DNA of 64,000 nucleotides from Oligosphaera ethanolica. Lineage in GTDB: Bacteria > Verrucomicrobiota > Lentisphaeria > Oligosphaerales > Oligosphaeraceae. The notes beneath the pieces were generated by a model. The model was not told the DNA's origin and made no database searches. It saw only the letters and a list, made by a program, of their open reading frames with translations. The stretch covers positions 1,116,001-1,180,000 of the forward strand of contig NZ_JAUSVL010000001.1 in assembly GCF_030814695.1 (NCBI RefSeq), in the 5' to 3' direction. A program made the position numbers and the translations under genes. This document shows, in pieces, positions 21,646 to 30,857 of the stretch (position 1 is the stretch's first letter; every line of letters starts with the position of its first letter).

Positions 21646-22929
21646 TCAAAACATGGGTTCGCAGACGATGGTCTGGTCACGGCCCGGCCCGACGGATACG
21701 ATGCCCGTGCGCATGCCAGTCAGCACCGCGATGCGTTCCACGTAGGCTCGGCAGGCCGTCGGCAGATCCTCATAACGGCGAATGCCGGTGATGTCCGACT
21801 GCCAACCCGGCAGCTCTTCGTAGACCGGCTCGACCTCGCCCAGCACCTTCAAGCTCGCCGGATAAGCGTCCAGCAAGGCGCCGTGGTAGCGGTACGCCAC
21901 GCAGATCTTCAGCGTAGGCATGCTATCGAGAATGTCCAAACGCGTGAGCGCCATGCAATCAATCGCGCTGAGTTCACGGGCAAAGCGCAAACCGCAGACA
22001 TCAAGCCAGCCACAGCGCCGCGGCCGGCCCGTCGTCGTGCCATATTCATGGCCAATTTTGCGAATCTTCTCACCGATCTCGTTGAGCTGCTCCGTGGGGA
22101 AGGGCCCTTCGCCGACGCGAGTCGAGTAGGCCTTGACCACGCCGATGACCTTGCCAATATTCCTGGGCCCCGTCCCCGTGCCAATACACGCACCCGCAGC
22201 TATCGGATGCGATGAGGTCACGTAAGGATAGGTCCCGAAATCCAAATCCAGCATGGTCGCCTGCGCGCCCTCAAAAAGGACCTTCTGCTGCTTGGCGATC
22301 GCCTGGTTGACCACAAAGGTCGTCTCGGTCACAAAAGACCGCAGCTGCTCGGCATAGCCGCAGTACTCGTCATAGATCGCCTGAAAATCCATTGGCGCCT
22401 GGCCGTACACTTTGGTCAGAATCGGATCTTTCATGGCGATGTTCTGCTTGAGTTCAGCCGCAAAGGCCTCCTTGTCCAGCAATGATACGAAGCGAATACC
22501 GACACGGGCGACTTTGTCCTGGTAGCAGGGGCCGATGCCGCGCCCGGTAGTGCCGATTTTGTTAGCGCCCTTCTGCTCCTCTTCCAGGCGGTCGAGCAGG
22601 CGATGATAAGGCATGATGACGTGCGCCCGGCTCGATATGCGCAGCCCGCTCACATCCACCCCACGCTCGCGCATCACCGCAATCTCCTTGAGCAGCACCG
22701 CCGGATCAACTACCACGTCGTTGCCGATCACACAGAGGCAGCCCGGATAGAGAATGCCCGACGGCAGAAGGTGCAGCTTGTGCTCCACTCCCTTCACGAC
22801 CACAGTATGGCCAGCGTTGTTTCCGCCTTGATAGCGCGCCACCACGTCAGCCTTCGCCGCCAAGTGGTCAACAATCTTGCCTTTTCCCTCATCGCCCCAC
22901 TGGGTTCCAATCACAACTATTGAAGGCAT
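21646..22929 (-). CDS. purA: Adenylosuccinate synthetase
   Basis: This 427-aa enzyme converts IMP and Asp to adenylosuccinate using GTP, in AMP synthesis. The GTP-binding N-terminus GTQWGDEGKGKIVDHL is intact, as are RYQGGNNAGHTVVV (IMP site), the GTTGRGIGPCYQDK loop, FEGAQATMLDLDFGTYPYVT and the C-terminal SVGPGRDQTIV. The frame is open to 23010, but the ATG at 22929 (MPSIVVIG) matches the family start and has AAAGGAT 7 nt upstream. It is a housekeeping gene on the same strand as the regulator upstream and the EF-hand gene downstream. Confidence 0.97.
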   Translation of the reverse strand: MPSIVVIGTQWGDEGKGKIVDHLAAKADVVARYQGGNNAGHTVVVKGVEHKLHLLPSGILYPGCLCVIGNDVVVDPAVLLKEIAVMRERGVDVSGLRISSRAHVIMPYHRLLDRLEEEQKGANKIGTTGRGIGPCYQDKVARVGIRFVSLLDKEAFAAELKQNIAMKDPILTKVYGQAPMDFQAIYDEYCGYAEQLRSFVTETTFVVNQAIAKQQKVLFEGAQATMLDLDFGTYPYVTSSHPIAAGACIGTGTGPRNIGKVIGVVKAYSTRVGEGPFPTEQLNEIGEKIRKIGHEYGTTTGRPRRCGWLDVCGLRFARELSAIDCMALTRLDILDSMPTLKICVAYRYHGALLDAYPASLKVLGEVEPVYEELPGWQSDITGIRRYEDLPTACRAYVERIAVLTGMRTGIVSVGPGRDQTIVCEPMF

Positions 22930-23089
22930 GTCTTTATCCTTTATTGATCTGCGGACACCTAAGTCACTCGAATCCATTACACATAAAACACACTTCTGCC
23001 GGCCATGCACTCATGAACACCAGCACGGCGACGACAAAACAAAGCACCCGGCGTTGGCCGTGGCCGGCCATGTGCCGGATGCCCCGCAC

Positions 23090-24658
23090 TCATTCCTGGG
23101 CGCGCCGCCGCGACGGCCGCTGCTTGTACCACTCGGGGGTCACCCCGTGCTGGTTGATTTTATAATGTATCACGCGGGGCGAAAGACCCAAATCACGCGC
23201 CGCCGCCGACATGTTGCCGTTGTTCCGCTTCAAAGCGTCAACAATCAATTCACGCTCAAAAGACGCAACCAGTGTGTTGAAGGGCACCTTCGTGCCCTCC
23301 GCCACCGGCTGTTCGATGCCCGAGTCCTTCGCCGTCTGCAACGACATCGGTAAATTGTAGCCGTGAATGCTGTCATCAGACGCCGTCAGCACCGCCCGCT
23401 CAATGCAGTTCTCCAACTCGCGAACATTGCCCGGCCAGTGATACGCCATCAACATGTTGATCGCTGGCGTCGAAAAACGGCGGATGCTCTTGCCGTACTT
23501 CAGATTGAATTTAGCCACAAAATGCTCTGCGAGCAACATGATGTCCGACCGGCGGTTCTTCAAATCCGGCAAGACGATGGGGAAGATATTCAAGCGATAG
23601 TAGAGGTCCTCACGAAAACGCCCCTGCGCCATCAGCTCTTCCAAATTCCGACTCGTCGCCGCCAGCAACCGCACGTCCGTCTTCAGCTCGGCATTGCCGC
23701 CAAGACGCGAAAAAGTGCGCTCCTGGATAAAACGCAGCAGCTTCACCTGGATCGGCAAGGACAGGTCGCCAATCTCGTCCAAAAACAGCGTGCCGCCATC
23801 AGCGGCTTCAGCCCGGCCAATGCGCCGGGCAATGGCGCCCGTAAAGGCCCCCTTCTCGTAACCAAAAAGCTCGCTCTCAACCAGATTTTCCGGCAAAGCC
23901 GCGCAATTGAAGGCGATGAAGGGCTTGTCGGCACGCGGGCTGAGCATGCGGATGGCGTTGGCCACCAGCTCCTTACCCGTACCAGAGCTACCGCGGATAA
24001 GCACGGTGGCGTTGGTCGGAGCAACCTGCCGGATCAGCTCGTAGATCTTCTGCATGGTCCGGCAGTTGCCAATGAGCTCCCCCGGCGTTTCCGTCGTATC
24101 CAGGGCGCTGCGCAGGCGCTTGTTCTCTTCCAGCAGCGTTTCGCGTTCTTCAATTTCCTGCTGCCGTACCGCCACGGCGTCGGCCGTGAGGTTGCCAATG
24201 ATCTCCAACATCCGCAGGTCTTGTTCGAGATCCACACCCGGTGTGTCATTGCGACGATCAATGCTGAGAGTGCCGACGACCCGCTCATTGCGCCACACCG
24301 GTACGCAGAGGAAGGCCGTATGGCCGTCACGGCCGCGCGCGCCAGTGCGATCAAGAAAGCGCTTGTCCTTGGCGATGTCCGCAATGAGTGCGGGCTTGCC
24401 GCTGGCGGCGACTTGACCGGTGATGCCTTCGCCTAGCCGGTAGCGGCCGCGCTTCTTCTCATTTTCATCCAGCCCCTGCGACGCTTCAATGGCAAGCACA
24501 TCGCCGTGCAGGAGGGTGAAAGTCCCCCGCAACATGCCCATTTTCCGGTTCAGAATTTCGAGGACGCGATTCAACAGCTCCTCGACATTGCGTTCGTGAA
24601 CGACGGCTGTACTGATCTCCTGGATGACCGCTATTTCTGACGTCTCTTTTTCCTTCAT
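23090..24658 (-). CDS. NifA-type sigma-54-dependent activator (GAF-AAA-Fis)
   Basis: This 522-aa regulator has an N-terminal GAF domain (about residues 20-165), a sigma-54 AAA+ domain with Walker A GSSGTGKELVANAI, the GAFTGA loop within YEKGAFTGAIARR, Walker B GGTLFLDEIGD and the R-finger region GRFREDLYYRLNIFPI, and a C-terminal Fis-type helix-turn-helix (NGNMSAAARDLGLSPRVIHY). This is the NifA/NorR architecture; it remodels RNA polymerase-sigma54 at distant enhancers in response to a small molecule or redox cue sensed by GAF. No nitrogen-fixation genes are in the window, so the target is unknown. AAGGG precedes the ATG. It lies between the glycan-degradation genes and purA. Confidence 0.9.
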   Translation of the reverse strand: MKEKETSEIAVIQEISTAVVHERNVEELLNRVLEILNRKMGMLRGTFTLLHGDVLAIEASQGLDENEKKRGRYRLGEGITGQVAASGKPALIADIAKDKRFLDRTGARGRDGHTAFLCVPVWRNERVVGTLSIDRRNDTPGVDLEQDLRMLEIIGNLTADAVAVRQQEIEERETLLEENKRLRSALDTTETPGELIGNCRTMQKIYELIRQVAPTNATVLIRGSSGTGKELVANAIRMLSPRADKPFIAFNCAALPENLVESELFGYEKGAFTGAIARRIGRAEAADGGTLFLDEIGDLSLPIQVKLLRFIQERTFSRLGGNAELKTDVRLLAATSRNLEELMAQGRFREDLYYRLNIFPIVLPDLKNRRSDIMLLAEHFVAKFNLKYGKSIRRFSTPAINMLMAYHWPGNVRELENCIERAVLTASDDSIHGYNLPMSLQTAKDSGIEQPVAEGTKVPFNTLVASFERELIVDALKRNNGNMSAAARDLGLSPRVIHYKINQHGVTPEWYKQRPSRRRAQE

Positions 24659-24852
24659 GGGAACCCTTGCGGTTAAAGCAATAAGGTACTGTCATTTACT
24701 GACTTGTCAAACTGCAACGGGGGGTCTGAACCGCCATCGCCACGGCATACTATGCAAGGCATTCGTGCGCATCCGCGCCGGCCCCGAACCGGCCCAGACG
24801 GCCGCGTCCGGAAACAACCCGAGCCCCCTCACGGCCAGCGCCACGCCGCGCG

Positions 24853-27285
24853 TTACTGGCCGCCATCAGGCAGGGGCAGCGGCGCGGCCTTGATCTTGAG
24901 AGCCACATGCGCCGCGAAGGGCGGCAAGCTGAGCCGCTGCCGTTCTTCCTCGCCGCTCACCACCGCCAGCGTCCGTTCTTCGCAGACTTCACCGCGCTGG
25001 AGATCCCAGATCTCCACCTGGTAATCACCGACATCGAGCCGCGGCAGTTCCAACACGACGTTCTCACGCCGCGCCGGCACCACGTTTTCCAGATCGGAAA
25101 GGTAGTACTCGGTGTCAAACAACCAGTACAGCAGCCGGTCCTTGCCACGCAGTTCATTGACGTTGATGGGCAGGCCGCTCAAATCATAATTCCGGCATTC
25201 CAGCCCGCGGCGGTCCTCGTCTTTGCCGAAACGCGACAGCGCGCGATACTCGTAATAGAGGTCCTTGTCGTCCACCAGCGCAAACCACCAGTACATGGGA
25301 ATGACGCCGGCCTCATTGAAGAATCCCGTCCACAGGCCAATGCTCACCTGCTTCATCAGATTGCCCATACTGTCCGCGTAGGACGAGCCGCCGTATTCGG
25401 TGATCAGTAGCGGCTTTTTGCGCTCCTTGGCAAAGACGCGCCCCGAGCGCAGGAGATTGATGAGCTGTGCGGTGCCGCCGCCGCTATAATAGGCGTCGGT
25501 GGCCATGGCATCCAGCTCGGGCAGCGTGGCAATGGCGTCGTTGATGCGGTGATAACTGAGCATCCAGTGGGTATTGATGGGGTGCTTGTAAAGATCCTGT
25601 TCCTTCATGTAGGCGCCCATCTCGCGATGCCAGGCAGCCACGGACGGATCAAGGTAGAAACTCAGCGAGGGACCAGTGAGATCGACTTCCGTGAACAACT
25701 TCCAGGAGAAGACATTGGGGCTGGCGCTCCAGCGCGCGAGGATGTAATCGGCAGTCTGTTTGAAGGCGGCGCGAGCGCGCTCATCGGTGAAGTAGTCCTC
25801 GCATTTGTCCAAAAAGCCGCCCAGTTCCTTGTTGTAGGGATTGCGCGCCCACTCCGTGTCGTAGGTCATGCCGAATTTGCCGTGGTTGTTCAAGACGATG
25901 ATGAGGTAGATGTCATTTTCCTCGGCCAGACGCAGGATGTGGTCGAGCATCCAGGCGCGGTACTGGTTGTAGTGGCCGACGCCGTGGAAGCCCGGCGCGT
26001 CGTTGATCCACTCCAAAGCCAGCCACCACGAGCACATCCACACTTCCACCAAGTTGATGCCGTTCTCGCGGTATTTGCGGAAGAGACGCTCGTATGCCGC
26101 CAAACCCTGGTCCTGCCATTGGCTGTATGGCGCGACCTGCTGGTAGCGATTGTCAAAGGGCGAACGCACATTGATGCCCAGGCCCCAGAACGGCGTGCCG
26201 TCGTCATGCACAAAAAACTGATCAAAATCCGGGTCGCGACGAACAAAACCGCGATAGGGCTCGGCGCTCTCACGGGCGTGAAAACGCATTTCCGGCAACT
26301 TGAAGGTCTCACCATCAATGTCGCCGCTGATGCGCACGCTGTATTCACCGGGCCCCCGCGGACAATAGCGGATCTTGAAGCTAGGCTCGCCGCTGGGCGT
26401 CAGGCATTTCGTCTTGTCCCATTCCTCGCGGTCGTAGAGAAAATCTTCGTAGTAAAAGCCATAGGCGAGCTCAACTTGACCGTGCGGGGGGGTAATTTCG
26501 GCGACGATGCGCGTCCGCTTCAGAGCAAATGGCGCCGCCGGCCAAGCCGACAGCCGCAGCGTCCACTCCATGCGTTCGCCCAGCAGCGGGCTGCGCGGCT
26601 CGTAGTTCATGCCCAGCACCCGCAGCGGCGCCAACGCCTGGGGTGGCAATAGACGCATGGCCGTCAACACCACCTCGCCACTGAATGTGTCGCTAGCACC
26701 CGTATCCGGCTCAAAACTGCAGCCGACTTCGCTGAGAAGACGCGCGGTCAACGCCGTCCAAGGCCGCTGATGCCCGAGGCTTTCCCAGCTGGCGACCGCC
26801 TCGCGACCCCGGATGGGCACGCTGACCCGCACCACGCCGTCCTGCGGCGCCGGAAAACGCCGGCGCTGCTGCCGCCACAGATGGTCGGCGTCCTTGGTGA
26901 AAATCGTGATCATGGCCGTCTCCGGCAAGGACTGCGGTACCGCAAAGACGAATTCGAGGTGGCCGGCGTCCAGCCAGCCATCCCCGACAACGACCGGCGT
27001 GACAAATTCCTGCTTGCCGGGGAATTGCAGGGGCATGATCAAGCCGCCGGGCGCATCGCCGGCGGCGGCGCGCACGCTCAACGGCTCGGTCTTGGCGCTG
27101 CCGTCAGCCAACCAGCTGCGGCTCACCCAGCCGCTCGCATCGCGGCTGAAGTCGCCCACGTTGCGCGCCCCAGCCGCGGTGGCAGATGCTGCTAACGGAG
27201 CAGCTGCCGAGGTGTCAGCTTGGGCCAACAAGGGCGTCAAGCACCACAAAGAACACATGAATACGATCAGAGACAACAAACGCAT
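24853..27285 (-). CDS. Secreted DUF5060 / GH5-like glycoside hydrolase
   Basis: This 810-aa protein starts with a signal peptide (MRLLSLIVFMCSLWCLTPLL). Residues ~30-220 form a beta-rich, CBM-like region, ~220-340 a DUF5060 domain (ending FKLPEMRFHARES), and ~350-720 a TIM barrel of clan GH-A type. The likely acid/base Glu is E533 in WKLFTEVDL and the nucleophile E630 in LLITEYGGSSYAD, with WMCSWWLALEW in the substrate cleft. A C-terminal beta domain follows. The natural substrate is probably a beta-linked polysaccharide. The start at 27285 has AGGAA upstream and gives a proper signal peptide. It is downstream of two Gfo/Idh/MocA oxidoreductases and the fumarase-type gene. Confidence 0.82.
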   Translation of the reverse strand: MRLLSLIVFMCSLWCLTPLLAQADTSAAAPLAASATAAGARNVGDFSRDASGWVSRSWLADGSAKTEPLSVRAAAGDAPGGLIMPLQFPGKQEFVTPVVVGDGWLDAGHLEFVFAVPQSLPETAMITIFTKDADHLWRQQRRRFPAPQDGVVRVSVPIRGREAVASWESLGHQRPWTALTARLLSEVGCSFEPDTGASDTFSGEVVLTAMRLLPPQALAPLRVLGMNYEPRSPLLGERMEWTLRLSAWPAAPFALKRTRIVAEITPPHGQVELAYGFYYEDFLYDREEWDKTKCLTPSGEPSFKIRYCPRGPGEYSVRISGDIDGETFKLPEMRFHARESAEPYRGFVRRDPDFDQFFVHDDGTPFWGLGINVRSPFDNRYQQVAPYSQWQDQGLAAYERLFRKYRENGINLVEVWMCSWWLALEWINDAPGFHGVGHYNQYRAWMLDHILRLAEENDIYLIIVLNNHGKFGMTYDTEWARNPYNKELGGFLDKCEDYFTDERARAAFKQTADYILARWSASPNVFSWKLFTEVDLTGPSLSFYLDPSVAAWHREMGAYMKEQDLYKHPINTHWMLSYHRINDAIATLPELDAMATDAYYSGGGTAQLINLLRSGRVFAKERKKPLLITEYGGSSYADSMGNLMKQVSIGLWTGFFNEAGVIPMYWWFALVDDKDLYYEYRALSRFGKDEDRRGLECRNYDLSGLPINVNELRGKDRLLYWLFDTEYYLSDLENVVPARRENVVLELPRLDVGDYQVEIWDLQRGEVCEERTLAVVSGEEERQRLSLPPFAAHVALKIKAAPLPLPDGGQ

Positions 27286-27340
27286 GTCTTTTCTTTCCTG
27301 TCTACGGCTTTTGCCGGGCAGTATGTTGCACGAGGATCCC

Positions 27341-28552
27341 TTAATGGCTGGGGAAACGGTGGTAATTGTCCAGCGAGACAACGCGGCCCAGCTGGCTCCA
27401 CGGCTGCGCCTGGTAGTCGCTCAACAGCAACCCGGCGTCATAGGCGGCCGGCATCAGATCGGCCAAACCCGGCATCACCCGGAACTGATTGCCGGGCACG
27501 CCGGCCTTGTACACCCACGACGGCGGGAAATCCTTGACTGCCGGTACAGAATCCTGCGCACCATTGACGCACAGCGTGTGCATCATCGCCGCTTCCAAGC
27601 CGCAGACGATCTTTTTCTCACCGCGGCAGGCCGCGATGGCGTCCCACAGTTTCGTGGTAATCTGGGTGTCCGGGCAGCCGTAGTCCTTGCTGCTGCCGTC
27701 GCTGAAGGTTGCCCAAAGCAGCTTGCTTTTGTAATTGAAGGTCACTGTGCCCTTCTCGAACTCATAGACGAACTCCGGTCCGCGGTTGCGGGTGACGGCG
27801 TGGGTCGTGTAAAAAAGGATTTCCGCACCGCAGGTGGTCATCACCCGCAGCGCGGCCGTGTCGTAATTCGTGATGGGATTGGCCCGATACAACTCGGCCT
27901 GCACGGTCGCCGGTTGTGCCGAACGGTCCACCGTCGGACCAATGACGTACAGCATGTTGTGCAGATAATGCGCGCAAGCGTTGTTGACTGGACTGTCCAG
28001 AATCCAGTCGCCGCGGGAACTCTGCAGCGCGCCGGCCCAGTTGTTACGGCCGTAGTACTTGTCGTTGCGCGGCCATAACACCATCGTCCGCAAACGTATG
28101 GGCCGCCCAAAGAGCCCCGCCAGCACGTCGGCCTTGAAGGCTTGGATGACCGGATGGAAGGACCACTGGTAGCCAATGCCCACAAATCGTTCAGCGTGGT
28201 CGCGAGCAGCAATCATCTGTTCGACTTCCTGAATCACCGCACTGACGGGCTTCTCGCAGAGCACGTTGCTGCCGTGCCGCAACGCCGTACAAGTCTGTGT
28301 GCAATGATACTGAATTGGCGAGGCAATCACAGCCAAATCCGCACTGTTGCCGGCGTAAAACTCGTCCAATGTCGCGTAAAAGGGCACGTCCAACGCCTGC
28401 AGGGCCGCAAAGCCCGGCGCTTTGCTGGCCAGCGGATCAACCACGCCAGCCAAACGCCAGGATTTTTCGCCACTCTGCCCCAGCAAAGCCGACACGTAGG
28501 TGTTCCCATACCCACCAATGCCCACCAGAACAATCGATACCTGCTCGCTCAT
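27341..28552 (-). CDS. Gfo/Idh/MocA family oxidoreductase (1)
   Basis: This 403-aa NAD(P)-dependent dehydrogenase has a Rossmann fold at the N-terminus (VLVGIGGYGNTYVSALL), the NADH-site motif IASPIQYHCTQ and the conserved catalytic-region motif VLCEKPVSAV. The C-terminal alpha/beta domain carries GDWILDSPVNNACAHYLHNM, where the His is in the usual catalytic position. These enzymes oxidise or isomerise sugars and inositols; the substrate cannot be assigned. It starts 18 bp after the fumarase-like gene on the same strand and precedes the DUF5060 hydrolase, so the three likely form a sugar-use operon. Confidence 0.88.
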   Translation of the reverse strand: MSEQVSIVLVGIGGYGNTYVSALLGQSGEKSWRLAGVVDPLASKAPGFAALQALDVPFYATLDEFYAGNSADLAVIASPIQYHCTQTCTALRHGSNVLCEKPVSAVIQEVEQMIAARDHAERFVGIGYQWSFHPVIQAFKADVLAGLFGRPIRLRTMVLWPRNDKYYGRNNWAGALQSSRGDWILDSPVNNACAHYLHNMLYVIGPTVDRSAQPATVQAELYRANPITNYDTAALRVMTTCGAEILFYTTHAVTRNRGPEFVYEFEKGTVTFNYKSKLLWATFSDGSSKDYGCPDTQITTKLWDAIAACRGEKKIVCGLEAAMMHTLCVNGAQDSVPAVKDFPPSWVYKAGVPGNQFRVMPGLADLMPAAYDAGLLLSDYQAQPWSQLGRVVSLDNYHRFPSH

Positions 28553-28570
28553 CGCAACGCCTTTCTCTGA

Positions 28571-29437
28571 CTAGACCTCGCCATGCTTGATGATCATCGT
28601 CTGGCGCCGACAGCACCAGCACATATACGAAATGCTCACAAAAAATGACGCCGGCAGGCGACAACGCCAGCCGATGAAGACGTCCAGCAAGCTCGTTTGG
28701 CCGCCAAAACCCATGGGGCCAATGCCAAGGCTGTTGGCCTCGCGCAACACCCGCTCTTCCAAGGCCGCCAGTTCCGGCTCTGGACTGCGCTCGCCTATTT
28801 TACGCAGAAGCTGAAATTTGCTTTCTTCGTAGCTGGTGACGCGATCGCCGCCAAAGGCCACGCCGAGTATTCCCGGTGCGCAGCCCTGGCCCTGCGCGCG
28901 CCACACGGCGTCGAGGATGCAGCGGCGAACGCCGTCAAGATCCCGCCCGGCCTGAATGCCGTGGTCGGGCAGACTGTACTGCGCGCCCATGTTCTCGCTG
29001 CCGCCGCCCTTGAGCATGAGTGTCACGCGCAGTTCGGTGGACGCGCTGTCGTGCCAGTGTATCACCGGGCTGCCGTAGCCGAGATTATTGCCGGTATTGC
29101 GCCCCGTCAGCGCATTCACGCAGTTCTGCCGCAGCACGCCCCGCGTCGTCGCTTCGGCGATCGCCCTGGCTGCGGCTTGCTCAAAATCACCGCGCTGCAG
29201 CCACGCCGGCGCCTCGACCAGAAAAAACAGGGCCCCGGTGTCCTGACATAACGGCAGCATCTTTTGCCGCGCCAGCGCCACATTGCTCAGCATGGTCGTC
29301 AAGCACTGCGCCTCGCTGCCGCCAGGCACCGTCTGCGCTTGCGCGCGCGACAAAGCCTCCTCAACATCCGCCGGGAGGTCCACCGACGCGCGAGTAACCA
29401 GCGCCAACAACTTCGCTGCCAACAAGGTGTGTTCCAT
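28571..29437 (-). CDS. Class I fumarase / L-tartrate dehydratase alpha subunit-like protein
   Basis: This 288-aa protein corresponds to the N-terminal (Fe-S) domain of class I fumarases and TtdA. It has LPLCQDTGALFFLVEAP, GVLRQNCVNALTGRNTGNNL, LMLKGGGSENMGAQYSL and GCAPGILGVAFGGDR; the Cys residues in LCQDTG, QNC and GCAPG are those expected to hold the [4Fe-4S] cluster. The partner beta subunit (FumA C-terminal/TtdB) is not next to it, which is unusual. The frame extends to 29482, but ATG at 29437 (MEHTLLAAK) is the natural start with GAGG just before it. It lies 4 bp from the upstream oxidoreductase gene, so it is in an operon. Confidence 0.85.
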   Translation of the reverse strand: MEHTLLAAKLLALVTRASVDLPADVEEALSRAQAQTVPGGSEAQCLTTMLSNVALARQKMLPLCQDTGALFFLVEAPAWLQRGDFEQAAARAIAEATTRGVLRQNCVNALTGRNTGNNLGYGSPVIHWHDSASTELRVTLMLKGGGSENMGAQYSLPDHGIQAGRDLDGVRRCILDAVWRAQGQGCAPGILGVAFGGDRVTSYEESKFQLLRKIGERSPEPELAALEERVLREANSLGIGPMGFGGQTSLLDVFIGWRCRLPASFFVSISYMCWCCRRQTMIIKHGEV

Positions 29438-29441
29438 ATCC

Positions 29442-30341
29442 TCAGAGTTTCTCAACCGGCACTGCCGCGCCATCGCCGGCAATGGATTGGCGCGCCGCGC
29501 ACATCATGGCCAGGCCCTCGAAGGTCTTCTCCATGCTGATCGGCGGTTCGGCGCCAAGAAAAAATGCCTTGATCTGCAGCAGCAGATCGTGGTAGATGCG
29601 GCTGGAATCGACATCAAAAAACGCCGACTGCTTGCTGCTTTGCGCCCGACCGCCGTACTGCCATTGATTGCGGATGGACTCAATCACGCCATAGCGGCCA
29701 TTGCCATAATCCACCGTCGTCACCACCGCCGGCCCCAAATCCACCGCCCGAACGCTCTGGGCGCCGCTGCCCATCAGACGCTGCAGCATCTCAAAGCTGT
29801 GTACGCCGTACCAGATCAGCGAATCGCCGGCCGGCGCGGTCCCGAGGGCACCAAAGCAATGCCCCACGCTGACGGCGCCACCGACAGCGTCAATCGCCGC
29901 CTGGATGCCAGGCGCAAAAGGCAGGCTCGACGCCGACCACACCCGCGTGCCGCAGCGCTTCATCTCGGCAATAATGGCCCGGCCGTCCGCAAGGGTACCC
30001 GCCAGCGGCTTGTCCAGAAAAATCGGCTTGCCCAAGGCCGCCAGGCGTTGAAAGTAGTCGAGGTGGTAGGCCGGGTCGTTGATCTCCATCATGATGGCAT
30101 CACAATCGACCAGTGCCTCGTCCAGACAAGTCGTGACCTTGACGCCCCAGGCTTCCAGCTGCTGCTGGCGGGCATCGAGCCCCTTGGCGTCCTGAAACGG
30201 GGTTTCAAAGCGCAAACAACTGACAACGCGCAGGCCAGCGACCTGCAAATCCGGCGCGCAAGTCGGATCGTTCATCAGTTTGGGAAATGCGATGCTGTGA
30301 CTGGTGTCCAGACCGATAACCGCAATTTTCAACGCGTCCAT
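29442..30341 (-). CDS. Gfo/Idh/MocA family oxidoreductase (2)
   Basis: This 299-aa protein has a Rossmann-type N-terminus MDALKIAVIGLDTSHSIAFP and the conserved FLDKPLAG motif that replaces the usual EKP. The first glycine motif is divergent (GLDTSH instead of GxGxxG), seen in a Gfo/Idh subgroup of PVC bacteria. The C-terminal domain is shorter than in the neighbouring oxidoreductase. ATG at 30341 is chosen because AAGGAG and GAGG precede it; the longer open frame upstream reads out of family. It is 4 bp from the fumarase-like gene. The substrate is unknown, probably a sugar derivative. Confidence 0.78.
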   Translation of the reverse strand: MDALKIAVIGLDTSHSIAFPKLMNDPTCAPDLQVAGLRVVSCLRFETPFQDAKGLDARQQQLEAWGVKVTTCLDEALVDCDAIMMEINDPAYHLDYFQRLAALGKPIFLDKPLAGTLADGRAIIAEMKRCGTRVWSASSLPFAPGIQAAIDAVGGAVSVGHCFGALGTAPAGDSLIWYGVHSFEMLQRLMGSGAQSVRAVDLGPAVVTTVDYGNGRYGVIESIRNQWQYGGRAQSSKQSAFFDVDSSRIYHDLLLQIKAFFLGAEPPISMEKTFEGLAMMCAARQSIAGDGAAVPVEKL

Positions 30342-30468
30342 GTCGCCTCGCTCCTTAGCATGTGACAAAGTCAGTTTTCGGGATGATCGCCGCGCGCACT
30401 TAGGCCAGCTCGTCTGGGTGCTCTGGCTAGAACCATAACGCCCAGCGGCGCGGCAATCTTGGCTGGCT

Positions 30469-30825
30469 TCAGGCCTGATCGCCTTCTCGCAGGCTGCCCT
30501 TGCCACCCAGGTGATCCAGATAGTCCTGCCATTCCACGGGCAGGAGATACTTCTTTTTCGTATTGCAGTTTTTGCAGCAGGGCACGACATTGCCCTTGCG
30601 GCTCATGCCGCCACGGGAAATCGGCACAATGTGGTCCATCGTCAGCTCCTTCGGTGGCACGCGCTGGCCGCAATAATGACATTTGCCATGGCCGAGCTCG
30701 TTTTTCCACCACTGGGAACGGCGCAATTCACGGGCCTTGTCTTTTTCACGCCGGACGTGATCCTCGTCCGCCGGCACAAAATAGCCGTCGTCCGCCAAGG
30801 CCATGTCGTCGTCGTTGTCGGTCAT
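30469..30825 (-). CDS. HNH endonuclease family protein
   Basis: This 118-aa protein has an acidic N-terminus, then an HNH domain: KCHYCGQRVPPKELTMDHIV and PISRGGMSRKGNVVPCCKNC. It contains the zinc-binding CxxC pairs, the DH of the first motif, the central N of KGN, and NCNTKK. This is a complete HNH core, similar to small stand-alone HNH proteins found across PVC bacteria. No restriction, phage or mobile gene is next to it; the neighbours are a vitamin kinase and a sugar oxidoreductase. The role is unknown. It ends with a short acidic tail. Confidence 0.82.
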   Translation of the reverse strand: MTDNDDDMALADDGYFVPADEDHVRREKDKARELRRSQWWKNELGHGKCHYCGQRVPPKELTMDHIVPISRGGMSRKGNVVPCCKNCNTKKKYLLPVEWQDYLDHLGGKGSLREGDQA

Positions 30826-30857
30826 GTCCGTTCACCTGTCCTGCGCTACTGCGCCCT

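Noticed and set aside
23090-24658. Nitrogen-fixation regulator NifA proper
   Set aside because: The architecture fits, but no nif genes or sigma-54 sites were seen in the window, so only the general family is called.
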